In this document: in pieces, positions 1 through 5,708 of the stretch | Layout: the number at the start of each line of letters is the position of its first letter | Numbering within the stretch: position 1 is the first letter of the stretch | Assembly (NCBI GenBank): GCA_017998735.1 | Contig: JAGOCN010000101.1 | Location: 1 to 6,527, forward strand | DNA from: Giesbergeria sp. | Lineage (GTDB): Bacteria > Pseudomonadota > Gammaproteobacteria > Burkholderiales > Burkholderiaceae_C | Length of the DNA: 6,527 nucleotides | Direction of reading: 5' to 3' | Program-made: the position numbers and the translations under genes | Notes under the pieces: model-generated | The model's input: only the letters and a program-made list of their open reading frames with translations | What the model was told of the DNA's origin: nothing | Databases searched by the model: none

Positions 1-65
1 ACGGCGCCGCCCACGGTCAGCACCGCAGGCTCGCCCCAGGTTTCCAGGGCGGTTGCCAGGTCCAT
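1..65 (-). CDS. Divergent gene, N-terminal fragment; possible YeeE/YedE-family (SoxT-like) membrane protein
   Basis: On the minus strand an ATG at 65-63 is preceded by a good ribosome binding site (GGAG, 70-73, six bases from the ATG) and opens a frame of 21 codons that runs off the window edge. The visible protein begins MDLATALETWGEP and continues into a hydrophobic Val/Gly-rich stretch (AVLTVGGAV), as expected for the start of a membrane segment. From memory, YeeE/YedE transporters near sox clusters start in a similar way, with a short amphipathic lead and then a Gly-rich first helix; SoxT of Paracoccus belongs to that family and imports sulfur compounds. The divergent position next to sox genes fits this, but 21 residues cannot establish a family. 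The start itself is more certain than the product. Confidence 0.5.
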   Translation of the reverse strand, partial: MDLATALETWGEPAVLTVGGA

Positions 66-92
66 GGTGTCTCCAGTGTGCAGGGCGAAAGA

Positions 93-119
93 GTGAACGG
101 GTGAACGGGTGAACGGGTG
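93..119. repeat. Octanucleotide tandem repeat, three copies of GTGAACGG plus a partial
   Basis: Three exact copies of GTGAACGG occupy 93-100, 101-108 and 109-116, followed by a partial GTG at 117-119. The array lies 28 bases upstream of the divergent minus-strand start. Three exact adjacent octamers suggest slipped-strand duplication. Copy number could vary between strains and change promoter or leader spacing, but nothing in the window shows that it does. Confidence 0.85.
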
Positions 120-295
120 GGTGCGCAGACGATGGTAGGGCCGCTGCGCTCCGGCGCCTTGACGCTGGTCAATGCGCAGCCTGCCAGCGTGGCATGGGGG
201 CAACGTTTTCAGGGGGGTGGCCTGGGTCGGGGTGGCAGGGCTTTTCAGGCCGGTGCGGTCCATGGCAAAAAACGCGGCCGATTGGCAAGACAAGA

Positions 296-311
296 GTGCC
301 GCCGGCGGCAC
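296..311. promoter_or_regulatory. Perfect 16-base palindrome, candidate operator or hairpin
   Basis: GTGCCGCCGGCGGCAC is identical to its own reverse complement. It lies 78 bases upstream of the SoxH-like start, in the divergent intergenic region. As DNA it could be a site for a dimeric repressor; as RNA it could form a six-pair stem with a CCGG tetraloop. No U-tract follows, so it is not a standard terminator. In GC-rich sequence a palindrome of this length could occur by chance, so a regulatory role is only a suggestion. Confidence 0.35.
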
Positions 312-389
312 AGGGCAAAAGCGCATTTCTCCGGTATCGTGGTGCAACGGGTGCGTTTTTCAGCCATTGCAGATGTTCGGAGGGTGGGC

Positions 390-1457
390 ATGACAGAAAT
401 TGTCAAGAGGGTGAGGGTGAAGTGGAGTGCAAATCGGTGCGGGCCTGCCGCGCCGCGCCCTGCGGCCTGGGCGCTGGCCCTGTCACTGGCCCTGGGAACT
501 GCGCCGGGGGCGGTGATGGCGCAGGCGACAGCTCCAGCTGCCGCCCCTGCGGCAAACGCTGCTGCGGCGCAGACACCAAAGCGGGTGCCGATGCAGGCCG
601 AGCAGGTGTCCGCATCGGCCTGGTATGTGCAGGGCCTGTCCGCGCTGGGAACGCCTGAAAACCAGAACTTCATTTCCAACGCAGCCTTTGTCATCACGCA
701 GGACGGTGTGGTGGTGATAGACGCCCTGGGCTCGCCCGCCCTGGCCACGCGGCTGCTGGAGGAAATCCGCAAGCACACCGCCAAACCTGTGACGCACGTG
801 CTGGTGACGCACTACCACGCCGACCACATCTATGGTTTGCAGACCTTCAAGGACGCGGGCGCCACGGTGATTGCGCACACGGCGGGCCGCGAATACCTCA
901 ACTCGGACACCGCTGCGCTGCGGCTGCAGGCCTCGCGCACCGAACTGGCCCCGTGGATTGATGCCGGCACCCGACTGGTACCTGCAGACGAGTGGATCAG
1001 CGGCCCCGTGGATCGCACCATCGGCGGCGTGCGTTTTCTGCTGCGCCCCATCGGGCCTGCGCACACCCCGGAAGACCTGGCCATTTTTCTGCCCGATGAA
1101 AAAGTGCTGTTTGCCGGCGACCTGGTGTTTCGCCAGCGCATTCCGTTTGTCGGCCAGGCCAACAGCGGGCAGTGGATCAAATCGCTGGACACGCTGCTGG
1201 GCTTTGGTGCCGGGGTGGTGGTGCCGGGCCATGGCCCGGTGTCGCGCGAAGCACGTGCGGACATGGAGCTGACACGCAATTACCTGGCCTACCTGCGCCA
1301 GCACATGGGCAAGGCAGCGCGCGACATGACACCTTTTGGCGAGGCCTACGAGGCCACCGACTGGAGTCCTTATGAGCACCTGCCGCTTTTTGGCGCTGCC
1401 AACCGCATGAACGCCTACAACACCTTTTTGCTCATGGAGCACGAGGACGCACCATGA
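390..1457 (+). CDS. Exported metallo-beta-lactamase-fold hydrolase, SoxH-like
   Basis: This is a 355-residue periplasmic metal-dependent hydrolase of the metallo-beta-lactamase superfamily, resembling SoxH of sox clusters. The full ligand set is visible: HYHADH at 141-146 (His141, His143, Asp145, His146), His225 in GPAHTPED, Asp243 in FAGDL and His281 in PGHGP, so a two-metal site looks intact. A basic N-terminus, a hydrophobic core at about 25-43 and AVMA before Gln45 form a Sec-type signal peptide, followed by an Ala/Pro-rich linker to about residue 60. The ATG at 390 is chosen because GGAGGG (379-384) sits five bases upstream; the frame stays open further upstream without a plausible start. 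The gene overlaps the thioredoxin gene by four bases (ATGA), implying coupled translation. In Paracoccus, SoxH is reported as dispensable for thiosulfate oxidation. The substrate is unknown; a glyoxalase II-like thioester or persulfide hydrolase is possible but unproven. Confidence 0.88.
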   Translation: MTEIVKRVRVKWSANRCGPAAPRPAAWALALSLALGTAPGAVMAQATAPAAAPAANAAAAQTPKRVPMQAEQVSASAWYVQGLSALGTPENQNFISNAAFVITQDGVVVIDALGSPALATRLLEEIRKHTAKPVTHVLVTHYHADHIYGLQTFKDAGATVIAHTAGREYLNSDTAALRLQASRTELAPWIDAGTRLVPADEWISGPVDRTIGGVRFLLRPIGPAHTPEDLAIFLPDEKVLFAGDLVFRQRIPFVGQANSGQWIKSLDTLLGFGAGVVVPGHGPVSREARADMELTRNYLAYLRQHMGKAARDMTPFGEAYEATDWSPYEHLPLFGAANRMNAYNTFLLMEHEDAP

Positions 1458-1981
1458 GCGGCCCGGTGCAGCATGCAGGCAATGCAGGCCGGCGCCAGCT
1501 GCTGCGGCGCATCGCCGCGCTGGGCGTGGCGGCAGGTTCTGCGGCCGGGGGTGCGCTCCGGACAGGTGCGGCCCGTGCCAGCGCGGCGGCGCTGCCGGCT
1601 TCGCATTCGCTGGCGCAAGAGCTGGCGCTGGCGCAAAAGCTGCGCCAGCCGCTGGTGGTGATGGTCAGCCTGCATGGTTGCCCGTTTTGCGAGGTGGTGC
1701 GCAGCAGCCACCTGGCCCCGATGCTGCGGCGCGAGGGCCTGCCGGTGGTGCAGGTGGACATGCGCAGCAAGGCGATGACCGAGGACTTTGCCGGCCAGCC
1801 CGTGTCGCACGACCAGCTGGTGCGCCAGTGGAATGCCCGCGTGGCGCCCACGGTGCTGTTTTTCGGCCAGGGCGCGAAGGAAGTCGCCGAGCGCCTGGAG
1901 GGCGGATACCTGCCCGATTTTTATGGCAGCTACCTTGATGACCGTCTGCTGGCCGCACGCCAGAGCATCCGGAAAACGTGA
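1454..1981 (+). CDS. soxW: SoxW-like exported thioredoxin
   Basis: This 175-residue protein has a thioredoxin-fold active site CPFC (Cys76-Cys79, in SLHGCPFCEVVR) and the conserved cis-proline at Pro132 (VAPTVLFF). Both are needed for thiol-disulfide exchange. The N-terminus carries two arginine pairs (GRRQLLRRI, 12-20) ahead of a hydrophobic Ala/Gly stretch and ends in an ASA-type cleavage site near residue 44. This resembles a twin-arginine (Tat) signal, though it could work through Sec. In Paracoccus, SoxW is a periplasmic thioredoxin fed electrons by the membrane protein SoxV and supports Sox activity by reducing protein thiols; no soxV is visible here. The ATG overlaps the stop of the upstream hydrolase gene (ATGA), so the two are probably cotranscribed. 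Assignment to SoxW rests on the motif and the sox context; another periplasmic thioredoxin-like protein is the main alternative. Confidence 0.8.
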   Translation: MSGPVQHAGNAGRRQLLRRIAALGVAAGSAAGGALRTGAARASAAALPASHSLAQELALAQKLRQPLVVMVSLHGCPFCEVVRSSHLAPMLRREGLPVVQVDMRSKAMTEDFAGQPVSHDQLVRQWNARVAPTVLFFGQGAKEVAERLEGGYLPDFYGSYLDDRLLAARQSIRKT

Positions 1982-1997
1982 CTTCGCAGACAGGTAG

Positions 1998-2020
1998 ACA
2001 CGCAAACACGCAAACACGCA
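1998..2020. repeat. Octanucleotide tandem repeat, ACACGCAA about 2.9 copies
   Basis: Copies of ACACGCAA lie at 1998-2005 and 2006-2013, with a seven-base partial copy at 2014-2020, followed by six T residues (2023-2028). The array fills part of the 90-base gap between soxW and the small cytochrome gene. The unit length matches the repeat at 93-119, but the sequence differs. There is no stem before the T-run, so it is not a clear terminator. Confidence 0.8.
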
Positions 2021-2071
2021 GATTTTTTCTAGCAACCGACTGCAGCCCCGTGCTGCCCCAAGGAAAATTCC

Positions 2072-2413
2072 ATGCACCTTCGCCACTGGCATTCTCTGGC
2101 CCTTGCCATCGCAGCACTGGCCACTGCAGTTTCTGCAACGTCCGCCATGGCGCAGGGCGCTGCCATCTTCAAGGGCGCGGACCTATCGCTGGGCAGGCAG
2201 CTCATCGAGGAAAAGAAGTGCGCTGCCTGCCACCAGATCAAGTTTGGCGGTGATGGCTCGGCGGTGTACCGCCCTGGCGAACGCATCACCACCGCAGGGG
2301 CGCTGCGCGGCATGGTGGAGCAATGCAACACGGAAATGGGCATGGGCCTGTTTCCAGAAGAGGTCACCGCCATTGCGGCGGTGCTGAACCAGCGCCACTA
2401 CCGGTTTCCCTGA
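2072..2413 (+). CDS. Small periplasmic monoheme cytochrome c of the sox cluster
   Basis: This 113-residue protein has a signal peptide (hydrophobic core about 8-22, cleavage after AMA at 25-27) and one heme c site, CAACH (Cys50-His54). About 86 mature residues is near the minimum for a class I cytochrome c. The likely distal heme ligand is Met89 or Met91 in CNTEMGMGLFPEE; an additional Cys85 starts that motif. The protein ends with a hydrophobic helix and an aromatic tail (RHYRFP). The start is supported by AAGGA at 2060-2064, seven bases before the ATG. It lies 90 bases after soxW and 200 bases before soxC. It is not SoxX: it lacks the NPxTxMPxF-type distal-ligand region I associate with SoxX. 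A role as electron acceptor from SoxAX or SoxCD is a reasonable guess from position only. Confidence 0.85.
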   Translation: MHLRHWHSLALAIAALATAVSATSAMAQGAAIFKGADLSLGRQLIEEKKCAACHQIKFGGDGSAVYRPGERITTAGALRGMVEQCNTEMGMGLFPEEVTAIAAVLNQRHYRFP

Positions 2414-2424
2414 CAAAACGCAGC

Positions 2425-2462
2425 GCGCTTATAGCGCAGGAAACAGTGCTTTTCAGGCACTG
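2425..2462 (+). terminator. Two short hairpins after the cytochrome gene, possible weak terminator or attenuator
   Basis: Just past the cytochrome stop are two stems: GCGCT (2425-2429) with AGCGC (2433-2437), loop TAT; and CAGTGC (2444-2449) with GCACTG (2457-2462), loop TTTTCAG. Neither is followed directly by a U-tract; the nearest is TTTTT at 2483-2487. They may slow or partly stop transcription, or protect the upstream mRNA 3' end. A strong intrinsic terminator is not evident. Confidence 0.35.
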
Positions 2463-2480
2463 CAGCCAAGTGCAGCATGC

Positions 2481-2613
2481 GGTTTTTCCCTGATAAAAAC
2501 TTTCGGTAATAAGCATATATTTGCCCCTGCCGCGTGAAGGGCATTGTCCAGCGCCACGTCTGGCACAGGCTGGAAACAGGCCGCATTACCGAAGCTGCAT
2601 GCAAGGAGAGACA
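2481..2613 (+). promoter_or_regulatory. AT-rich leader of soxC with inverted repeats, probable core sox promoter and operator region
   Basis: Bases 2481-2523 are conspicuously AT-rich in a GC-rich window. TATATT (2516-2521) matches a -10 element at five of six positions, but no good -35 hexamer lies at the right distance. GCATATATTTGC (2513-2524) is an imperfect palindrome, ten of twelve positions self-complementary. TTCGGTAAT (2502-2510) is repeated inverted as ATTACCGAA (2585-2593). Sox core operons are commonly controlled by an ArsR-family SoxR that binds AT-rich dyads in such gaps; that family role is known, but this site is inferred. Confidence 0.4.
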
Positions 2614-4002
2614 GTGAGCCAAGAGCAATGGAACGCCGGAAGACTGCAAAAGGCGCCAGAGAATTTTTTGACGCAAGAGGTGATCCAGGCATCCATGCGG
2701 GCAGCACCGGCCAAGCCAGCAGCAATGGCAACGCCACCGGCAGGGCGCAGGGGTTTTCTGCAGACGGCCCTGGCCGGCGTTGCTGCCGCAGCCGCAGCGC
2801 CTGTTGCAATGGCGCAAGGTGCAGTAGCCCAGGGAGCGCCGGAAATCCTGCAGCTGCCTGCGCACTCGCGGGGTCTGGGCCAGCCCGTGGCATCCAACGA
2901 TGGCTATGGCGCCCCTTCCAAACACGAATCCAATGTGCAGCGCCGCCAGAGTCCGGGCCTGACCCAGACCACGCAATCGTCCGTGTCGTTTGCCCCGCTG
3001 CAGTCGCTGTTTGGCATCGTCACGCCCAGCGGGCTGCATTTTGAAAGGCACCACCAGGGCTGGTGGGACATTGACCCGACCAGACACCGGCTGATGCTCA
3101 ACGGCATGGTGAAAACCCCCAGGGTGTTCACCATGGACGAGCTGATGCGCCTGCCTTCGGTCTCGCGCTTTCATTTCATCGAATGCGGTGCCAACACGGC
3201 AGTGGACTGGGCCAACGTGGCCGTGCCCACCGTGCAGTACACGCATGGAATGCTGTCGTGCAGCGAATTCACCGGCATTCCCCTGGTCACGCTGCTGGAG
3301 ATGGCGGGCGCCGACCTGAAGGGCGGCAAATTCGTTCTGGCCGAGGGGGCCGATGGATCGTCCATGACCCGCACCATTCCCATGGAGCTGGTCACGTCTG
3401 GCGAAGTGCTGGTGGTGTACGGCCAGAACGGCGAGATGCTGCGCCCTGAAAACGGCTACCCGCTGCGGCTGGTGGTGCCGGGCGTGCAGGGCGTCAGCTC
3501 GGTCAAGTACCTGCGCCGCATCGAGGTGGGCGACCAGCCCTGGGCCACCAAGGACGAAGCCATCCACTACATGGACCTGATGCCGGACGGCAACCACCGC
3601 CAGTACAGCAGCGTCCAGGAATGCAAAAGCGTGGTGACCACGCCTTCGGGTGGCCAGGTGCTGCTGGACAAGGGTTTTTACAGCATCACCGGCCTGGCCT
3701 GGTCGGGCCGGGGTGCCATCAAGCGGGTCGATGTGTCGGTCGATGGAGGGCGCAACTGGCGCGAAGCGCGCCTGCAGACACCGGTGCTGTCCAAGTGCCT
3801 GACCCGTTTCAGCGCCGACTGGGTCTGGGACGGCAAGCCCGCCATCGTGCAAAGCCGTGCCACCGACGACACCGGCTTTGTCCAGCCCCTCTACAAGCAG
3901 CTGCGCGACGTGCGCGGCACGCGGTCGATCTACCACAACAACGCGGTTCAGTCCTGGCTGGTGCAGGAAAACGGAGAAGTCAAAAATGCGCAGCTTTCCT
4001 GA
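2614..4002 (+). CDS. soxC: SoxC, molybdenum subunit of sulfane dehydrogenase SoxCD
   Basis: SoxC is the molybdenum-cofactor subunit of periplasmic SoxCD, which oxidises the sulfane sulfur bound to SoxYZ. The 462-residue product has a Tat signal (RRGFLQ, 45-50; cleavage probably after AMA at 65-67), as expected for an enzyme folded around its cofactor before export. A sulfite-oxidase-type Mo domain spans about 130-300, with the Mo-ligand cysteine at Cys191 in HFIECGANTA and the RLVVPG segment at 285-290. A C-terminal dimerisation domain follows (about 315-445, including VDVSVDGGRNW). The GTG at 2614 is chosen because AAGGAG (2603-2608) lies five bases upstream; an in-frame ATG at 2599 would overlap that site. 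The roughly 44-residue lead before the twin arginines is long, but the segment LQKAPENFLTQEV looks like other SoxC N-termini as I recall them. The 17-base overlap with soxD indicates translational coupling. Confidence 0.95.
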   Translation: MSQEQWNAGRLQKAPENFLTQEVIQASMRAAPAKPAAMATPPAGRRGFLQTALAGVAAAAAAPVAMAQGAVAQGAPEILQLPAHSRGLGQPVASNDGYGAPSKHESNVQRRQSPGLTQTTQSSVSFAPLQSLFGIVTPSGLHFERHHQGWWDIDPTRHRLMLNGMVKTPRVFTMDELMRLPSVSRFHFIECGANTAVDWANVAVPTVQYTHGMLSCSEFTGIPLVTLLEMAGADLKGGKFVLAEGADGSSMTRTIPMELVTSGEVLVVYGQNGEMLRPENGYPLRLVVPGVQGVSSVKYLRRIEVGDQPWATKDEAIHYMDLMPDGNHRQYSSVQECKSVVTTPSGGQVLLDKGFYSITGLAWSGRGAIKRVDVSVDGGRNWREARLQTPVLSKCLTRFSADWVWDGKPAIVQSRATDDTGFVQPLYKQLRDVRGTRSIYHNNAVQSWLVQENGEVKNAQLS

Positions 4003-5101
4003 GGGTTTGCGGGCCTTCGCCCTGCTGGGGGCCTTGATGGCCACCACGGCACTGGCTGCCCCGGACGGTGCTGCGCCGGGCAGGTTTCCTGGCATCGGAC
4101 GCGCCGCAACGCCGGCAGAAGTGGCGGCATGGGACATTGACGTGCGCCCGGATTTCAAGGGCCTGCCCGCAGGCTCCGGCTCGGTGTTGAAGGGGCAGGA
4201 CATCTGGGAAGCGCGCTGCGCCTCGTGCCATGGCGTCTTTGGCGAATCCAACCAGTTTTTCTCGCCGCTGGTGGGCGGCACCTCGGCCGAAGACCTCAAG
4301 AGTGGCCGCGTGGCCAACCTGCAGCGCACCGATTTTCCGGCGCGCACCACGCTGATGAAGGTGGCCACGGTGTCCACCCTGTGGGACTACATCCACCGCG
4401 CCATGCCCTGGAACGAGCCCAAGTCGCTGTCGGCCGACGACGTGTACGCGGTCACCGCGTTCCTGCTGAACCTGGGCAATGTGGTGCCGGAAGACTTCAC
4501 GCTGTCCGACAAGAACATTGCCGAGGTGCAGGCCCGCATGCCCAACCGCAACGGCATGACCACGGCGCACGCCATGTGGCCGGGCAAGGCGTTTGGTGTG
4601 GCCAGGCCGGACACCCACAACGTGGTCTGCATGAAAAACTGCGCGCCAGAGCCGGCCAAGGTGGCCACCCTGCCGGACTTTGCGCGCGACGCCCATGGCA
4701 ACCTGGCATTGCAAAACCGCCTGGTGGGCGCCCAGCATGGGGCGGACACCACCCGGCCTGAAGGGCAGGCGGCAGAGGCTGCACGCCAGCGCCTGTCCGG
4801 AAACATGCCTGTGGCGGCAGGGGCGGCAGGCGCTCAGACCGCTGCCCATCCTGCGCTGGCCCTGGCACAGAAAAACGCCTGCACTGCCTGCCATGCGGTG
4901 GGCGCCAAGCTGATCGGACCCTCGTTCACGGACATTGCCGCCAAGTACGACCAGCAGGCAGACAAGGTGGCCTACCTGGCGGGCAAGATCCGCCAGGGCG
5001 GCAGCGGCGTCTGGGGTTCCATTCCCATGCCGGCGCAAACCCTGGGCGAGGCAGACGCCAAGGCCATTGCCGAATGGCTGGCGTCGGGCGCCAAGCCCTG
5101 A
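3986..5101 (+). CDS. soxD: SoxD, diheme cytochrome c subunit of sulfane dehydrogenase SoxCD
   Basis: SoxD takes electrons from the molybdenum centre of SoxC and passes them to cytochromes. The 371-residue protein has a Sec signal peptide (core about 10-22, ending ALA before residue 25) and two cytochrome c domains. Heme 1 binds at CASCH (78-82), with Met140 in RAMPWNEPKSL as probable distal ligand. Heme 2 binds at CTACH (299-303), with Met348 in SIPMPAQ. Between them is a linker containing CMKNC (215-219), which could form a disulfide, and an Ala-rich hinge at about 260-290. Two hemes and this size match the Paracoccus-type SoxD. The ATG at 3986 lies inside the end of soxC, with GGAG at 3973-3976 (nine-base spacing), so the overlap is 17 bases. 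The frame is open further upstream inside soxC, but only this start leads directly into a signal peptide. Confidence 0.95.
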   Translation: MRSFPEGLRAFALLGALMATTALAAPDGAAPGRFPGIGRAATPAEVAAWDIDVRPDFKGLPAGSGSVLKGQDIWEARCASCHGVFGESNQFFSPLVGGTSAEDLKSGRVANLQRTDFPARTTLMKVATVSTLWDYIHRAMPWNEPKSLSADDVYAVTAFLLNLGNVVPEDFTLSDKNIAEVQARMPNRNGMTTAHAMWPGKAFGVARPDTHNVVCMKNCAPEPAKVATLPDFARDAHGNLALQNRLVGAQHGADTTRPEGQAAEAARQRLSGNMPVAAGAAGAQTAAHPALALAQKNACTACHAVGAKLIGPSFTDIAAKYDQQADKVAYLAGKIRQGGSGVWGSIPMPAQTLGEADAKAIAEWLASGAKP

Positions 5102-5110
5102 TTTTTCAGC

Positions 5111-5138
5111 CATGCGTGCCTGCGCCCTCGGCAGCATG
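5111..5138 (+). other. Bulged hairpin in the soxD-soxY intergenic mRNA
   Basis: CATGC (5111-5115) and TGCC (5117-5120), with G5116 bulged, pair with GGCA (5130-5133) and GCATG (5134-5138) around a nine-base loop. That gives nine base pairs with one bulge. It begins nine bases after the soxD stop and no U-tract follows, so it is not a terminator. It could protect or process the mRNA between soxCD and the carrier genes soxYZ. Function is inferred. Confidence 0.5.
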
Positions 5139-5143
5139 CACCG

Positions 5144-5167
5144 TTCATTCATTCATCCATGCATTCA
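5144..5167. repeat. Degenerate tetranucleotide repeat (TTCA-type, six units) upstream of soxY
   Basis: Six consecutive four-base units read TTCA, TTCA, TTCA, TCCA, TGCA, TTCA. They end ten bases before the AGGAGG ribosome binding site of soxY. Such a tract can expand or contract by slippage, but it is outside the coding region, so the effect would be on leader spacing or structure only. Confidence 0.7.
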
Positions 5168-5188
5168 TTTGTTTTCCAGGAGGTTTTC

Positions 5189-5647
5189 ATGCAGACACGC
5201 CGCCAGACACTCAAGCACACCGCAGCTGCCGCTGCCTTTTTCGCCGGCGCAGGCATGCTGCCACTGCAGGCGCTGGCCTTCAACAGCGACGCCTTCGCCG
5301 CCAAGGGTTTGCCGGAAGCCCTCAAGGCACTGGGCGCCACCGGGGCGATGGCCGAAAGCAAGGACGTCATGCTCACGGCCCCGGACATTGCCGAGAACGG
5401 CGCCGTGGTGCCATTGGCGGTCAGCACCACCTTGCCAAGCGTCAAGCACATGGTGCTGCTGGTGGAAAAGAACCCGAGCGCACTCATTGCCGTGTTCAAC
5501 GCCAACGATGCCATCGAATCGAACTTCGCCACCCGCGCCAAGATGGGCCAGACCTCGGACGTCTATGCCGTGGCCATCATGGCGGACGGCAGCGCGCTGT
5601 ATTCCAAAAAAGAAGTGAAGGTCACGCTGGGCGGCTGCGGCGGTTGA
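5189..5647 (+). CDS. soxY: SoxY, sulfur-carrier subunit of SoxYZ
   Basis: SoxY is the periplasmic carrier whose C-terminal cysteine holds the thiosulfate-derived sulfur chain during all Sox reactions. The 152-residue product ends in GGCGG, the flexible swinging arm, with Cys150 as the carrier residue. A Tat signal is clear: TRRQTLK (3-9), a hydrophobic Ala-rich core, and LQALA ending at about residue 30. An Ig-like domain follows (about 55-145), with the segment VPLAVSTTLPSVK in its first half. The ATG at 5189 has a perfect AGGAGG (5178-5183) five bases upstream, stronger than most others here, consistent with a carrier needed in quantity. The in-frame ATG ten codons upstream would read through the ribosome binding site and is rejected. 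It sits 87 bases after soxD, across a hairpin and a tetramer repeat, and 61 bases before soxZ, its dimer partner. Confidence 0.97.
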   Translation: MQTRRQTLKHTAAAAAFFAGAGMLPLQALAFNSDAFAAKGLPEALKALGATGAMAESKDVMLTAPDIAENGAVVPLAVSTTLPSVKHMVLLVEKNPSALIAVFNANDAIESNFATRAKMGQTSDVYAVAIMADGSALYSKKEVKVTLGGCGG

Positions 5648-5667
5648 GCCTTCAGATCCCACCTTCC

Positions 5668-5676
5668 TTTTTTTTT
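5668..5676 (+). other. Nine-T homopolymer between soxY and soxZ
   Basis: An uninterrupted run of nine T residues lies in the 61-base soxY-soxZ gap. The only stem before it is short (GGCT, 5633-5636, with AGCC, 5647-5650), too weak and too far away for a proper terminator. It may be a slippage-prone tract or an mRNA cleavage region. Confidence 0.5.
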
Positions 5677-5708
5677 CATTGATCACTCAGACATTCAGGA
5701 GCATATCC

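Larger units (their letters stand above)
66..389. promoter_or_regulatory. Divergent intergenic region between the left-edge gene and the SoxH-like gene
   Basis: These 324 bases separate two genes read in opposite directions, so promoters for both should lie here. I found no convincing sigma-70 promoter pair. What can be seen is an 8-base tandem repeat (93-119), a small hairpin (TGCCA, 182-186, with TGGCA, 190-194, loop GCG) and a perfect 16-base palindrome (296-311). The reading frame of the SoxH-like gene stays open leftward to 117, but the translated sequence is Gly/Arg-rich and not protein-like, so it is treated as non-coding. Confidence 0.55.

Noticed and set aside
117..389. Upstream extension of the SoxH-like protein to a GTG at 117
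   Set aside because: The extension is low-quality Gly/Arg-rich sequence, the GTG lies in the tandem repeat, and the ATG at 390 has a strong ribosome binding site and leads into a signal peptide.
2072..2413. Small cytochrome considered as SoxX
   Set aside because: It lacks the conserved distal-ligand region I associate with SoxX and is not next to soxA; in this gene order soxX is expected after soxA.
2398..4377. Long antisense open frame of 659 codons opposite soxC and soxD
   Set aside because: It lies wholly opposite well-supported genes, is rich in His/Arg/Gln as expected for a GC-rich shadow frame, and has no recognisable domain or start signal.
3980..5152. Antisense open frame of 390 codons opposite soxD
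   Set aside because: Same reason: the sense strand encodes a clear diheme SoxD, and the antisense translation has no signal peptide, motif or ribosome binding site.
5633..5676. Intrinsic terminator between soxY and soxZ
   Set aside because: The nine-T run lacks a stable stem directly before it; SoxZ must be made with SoxY, so termination here would be surprising.
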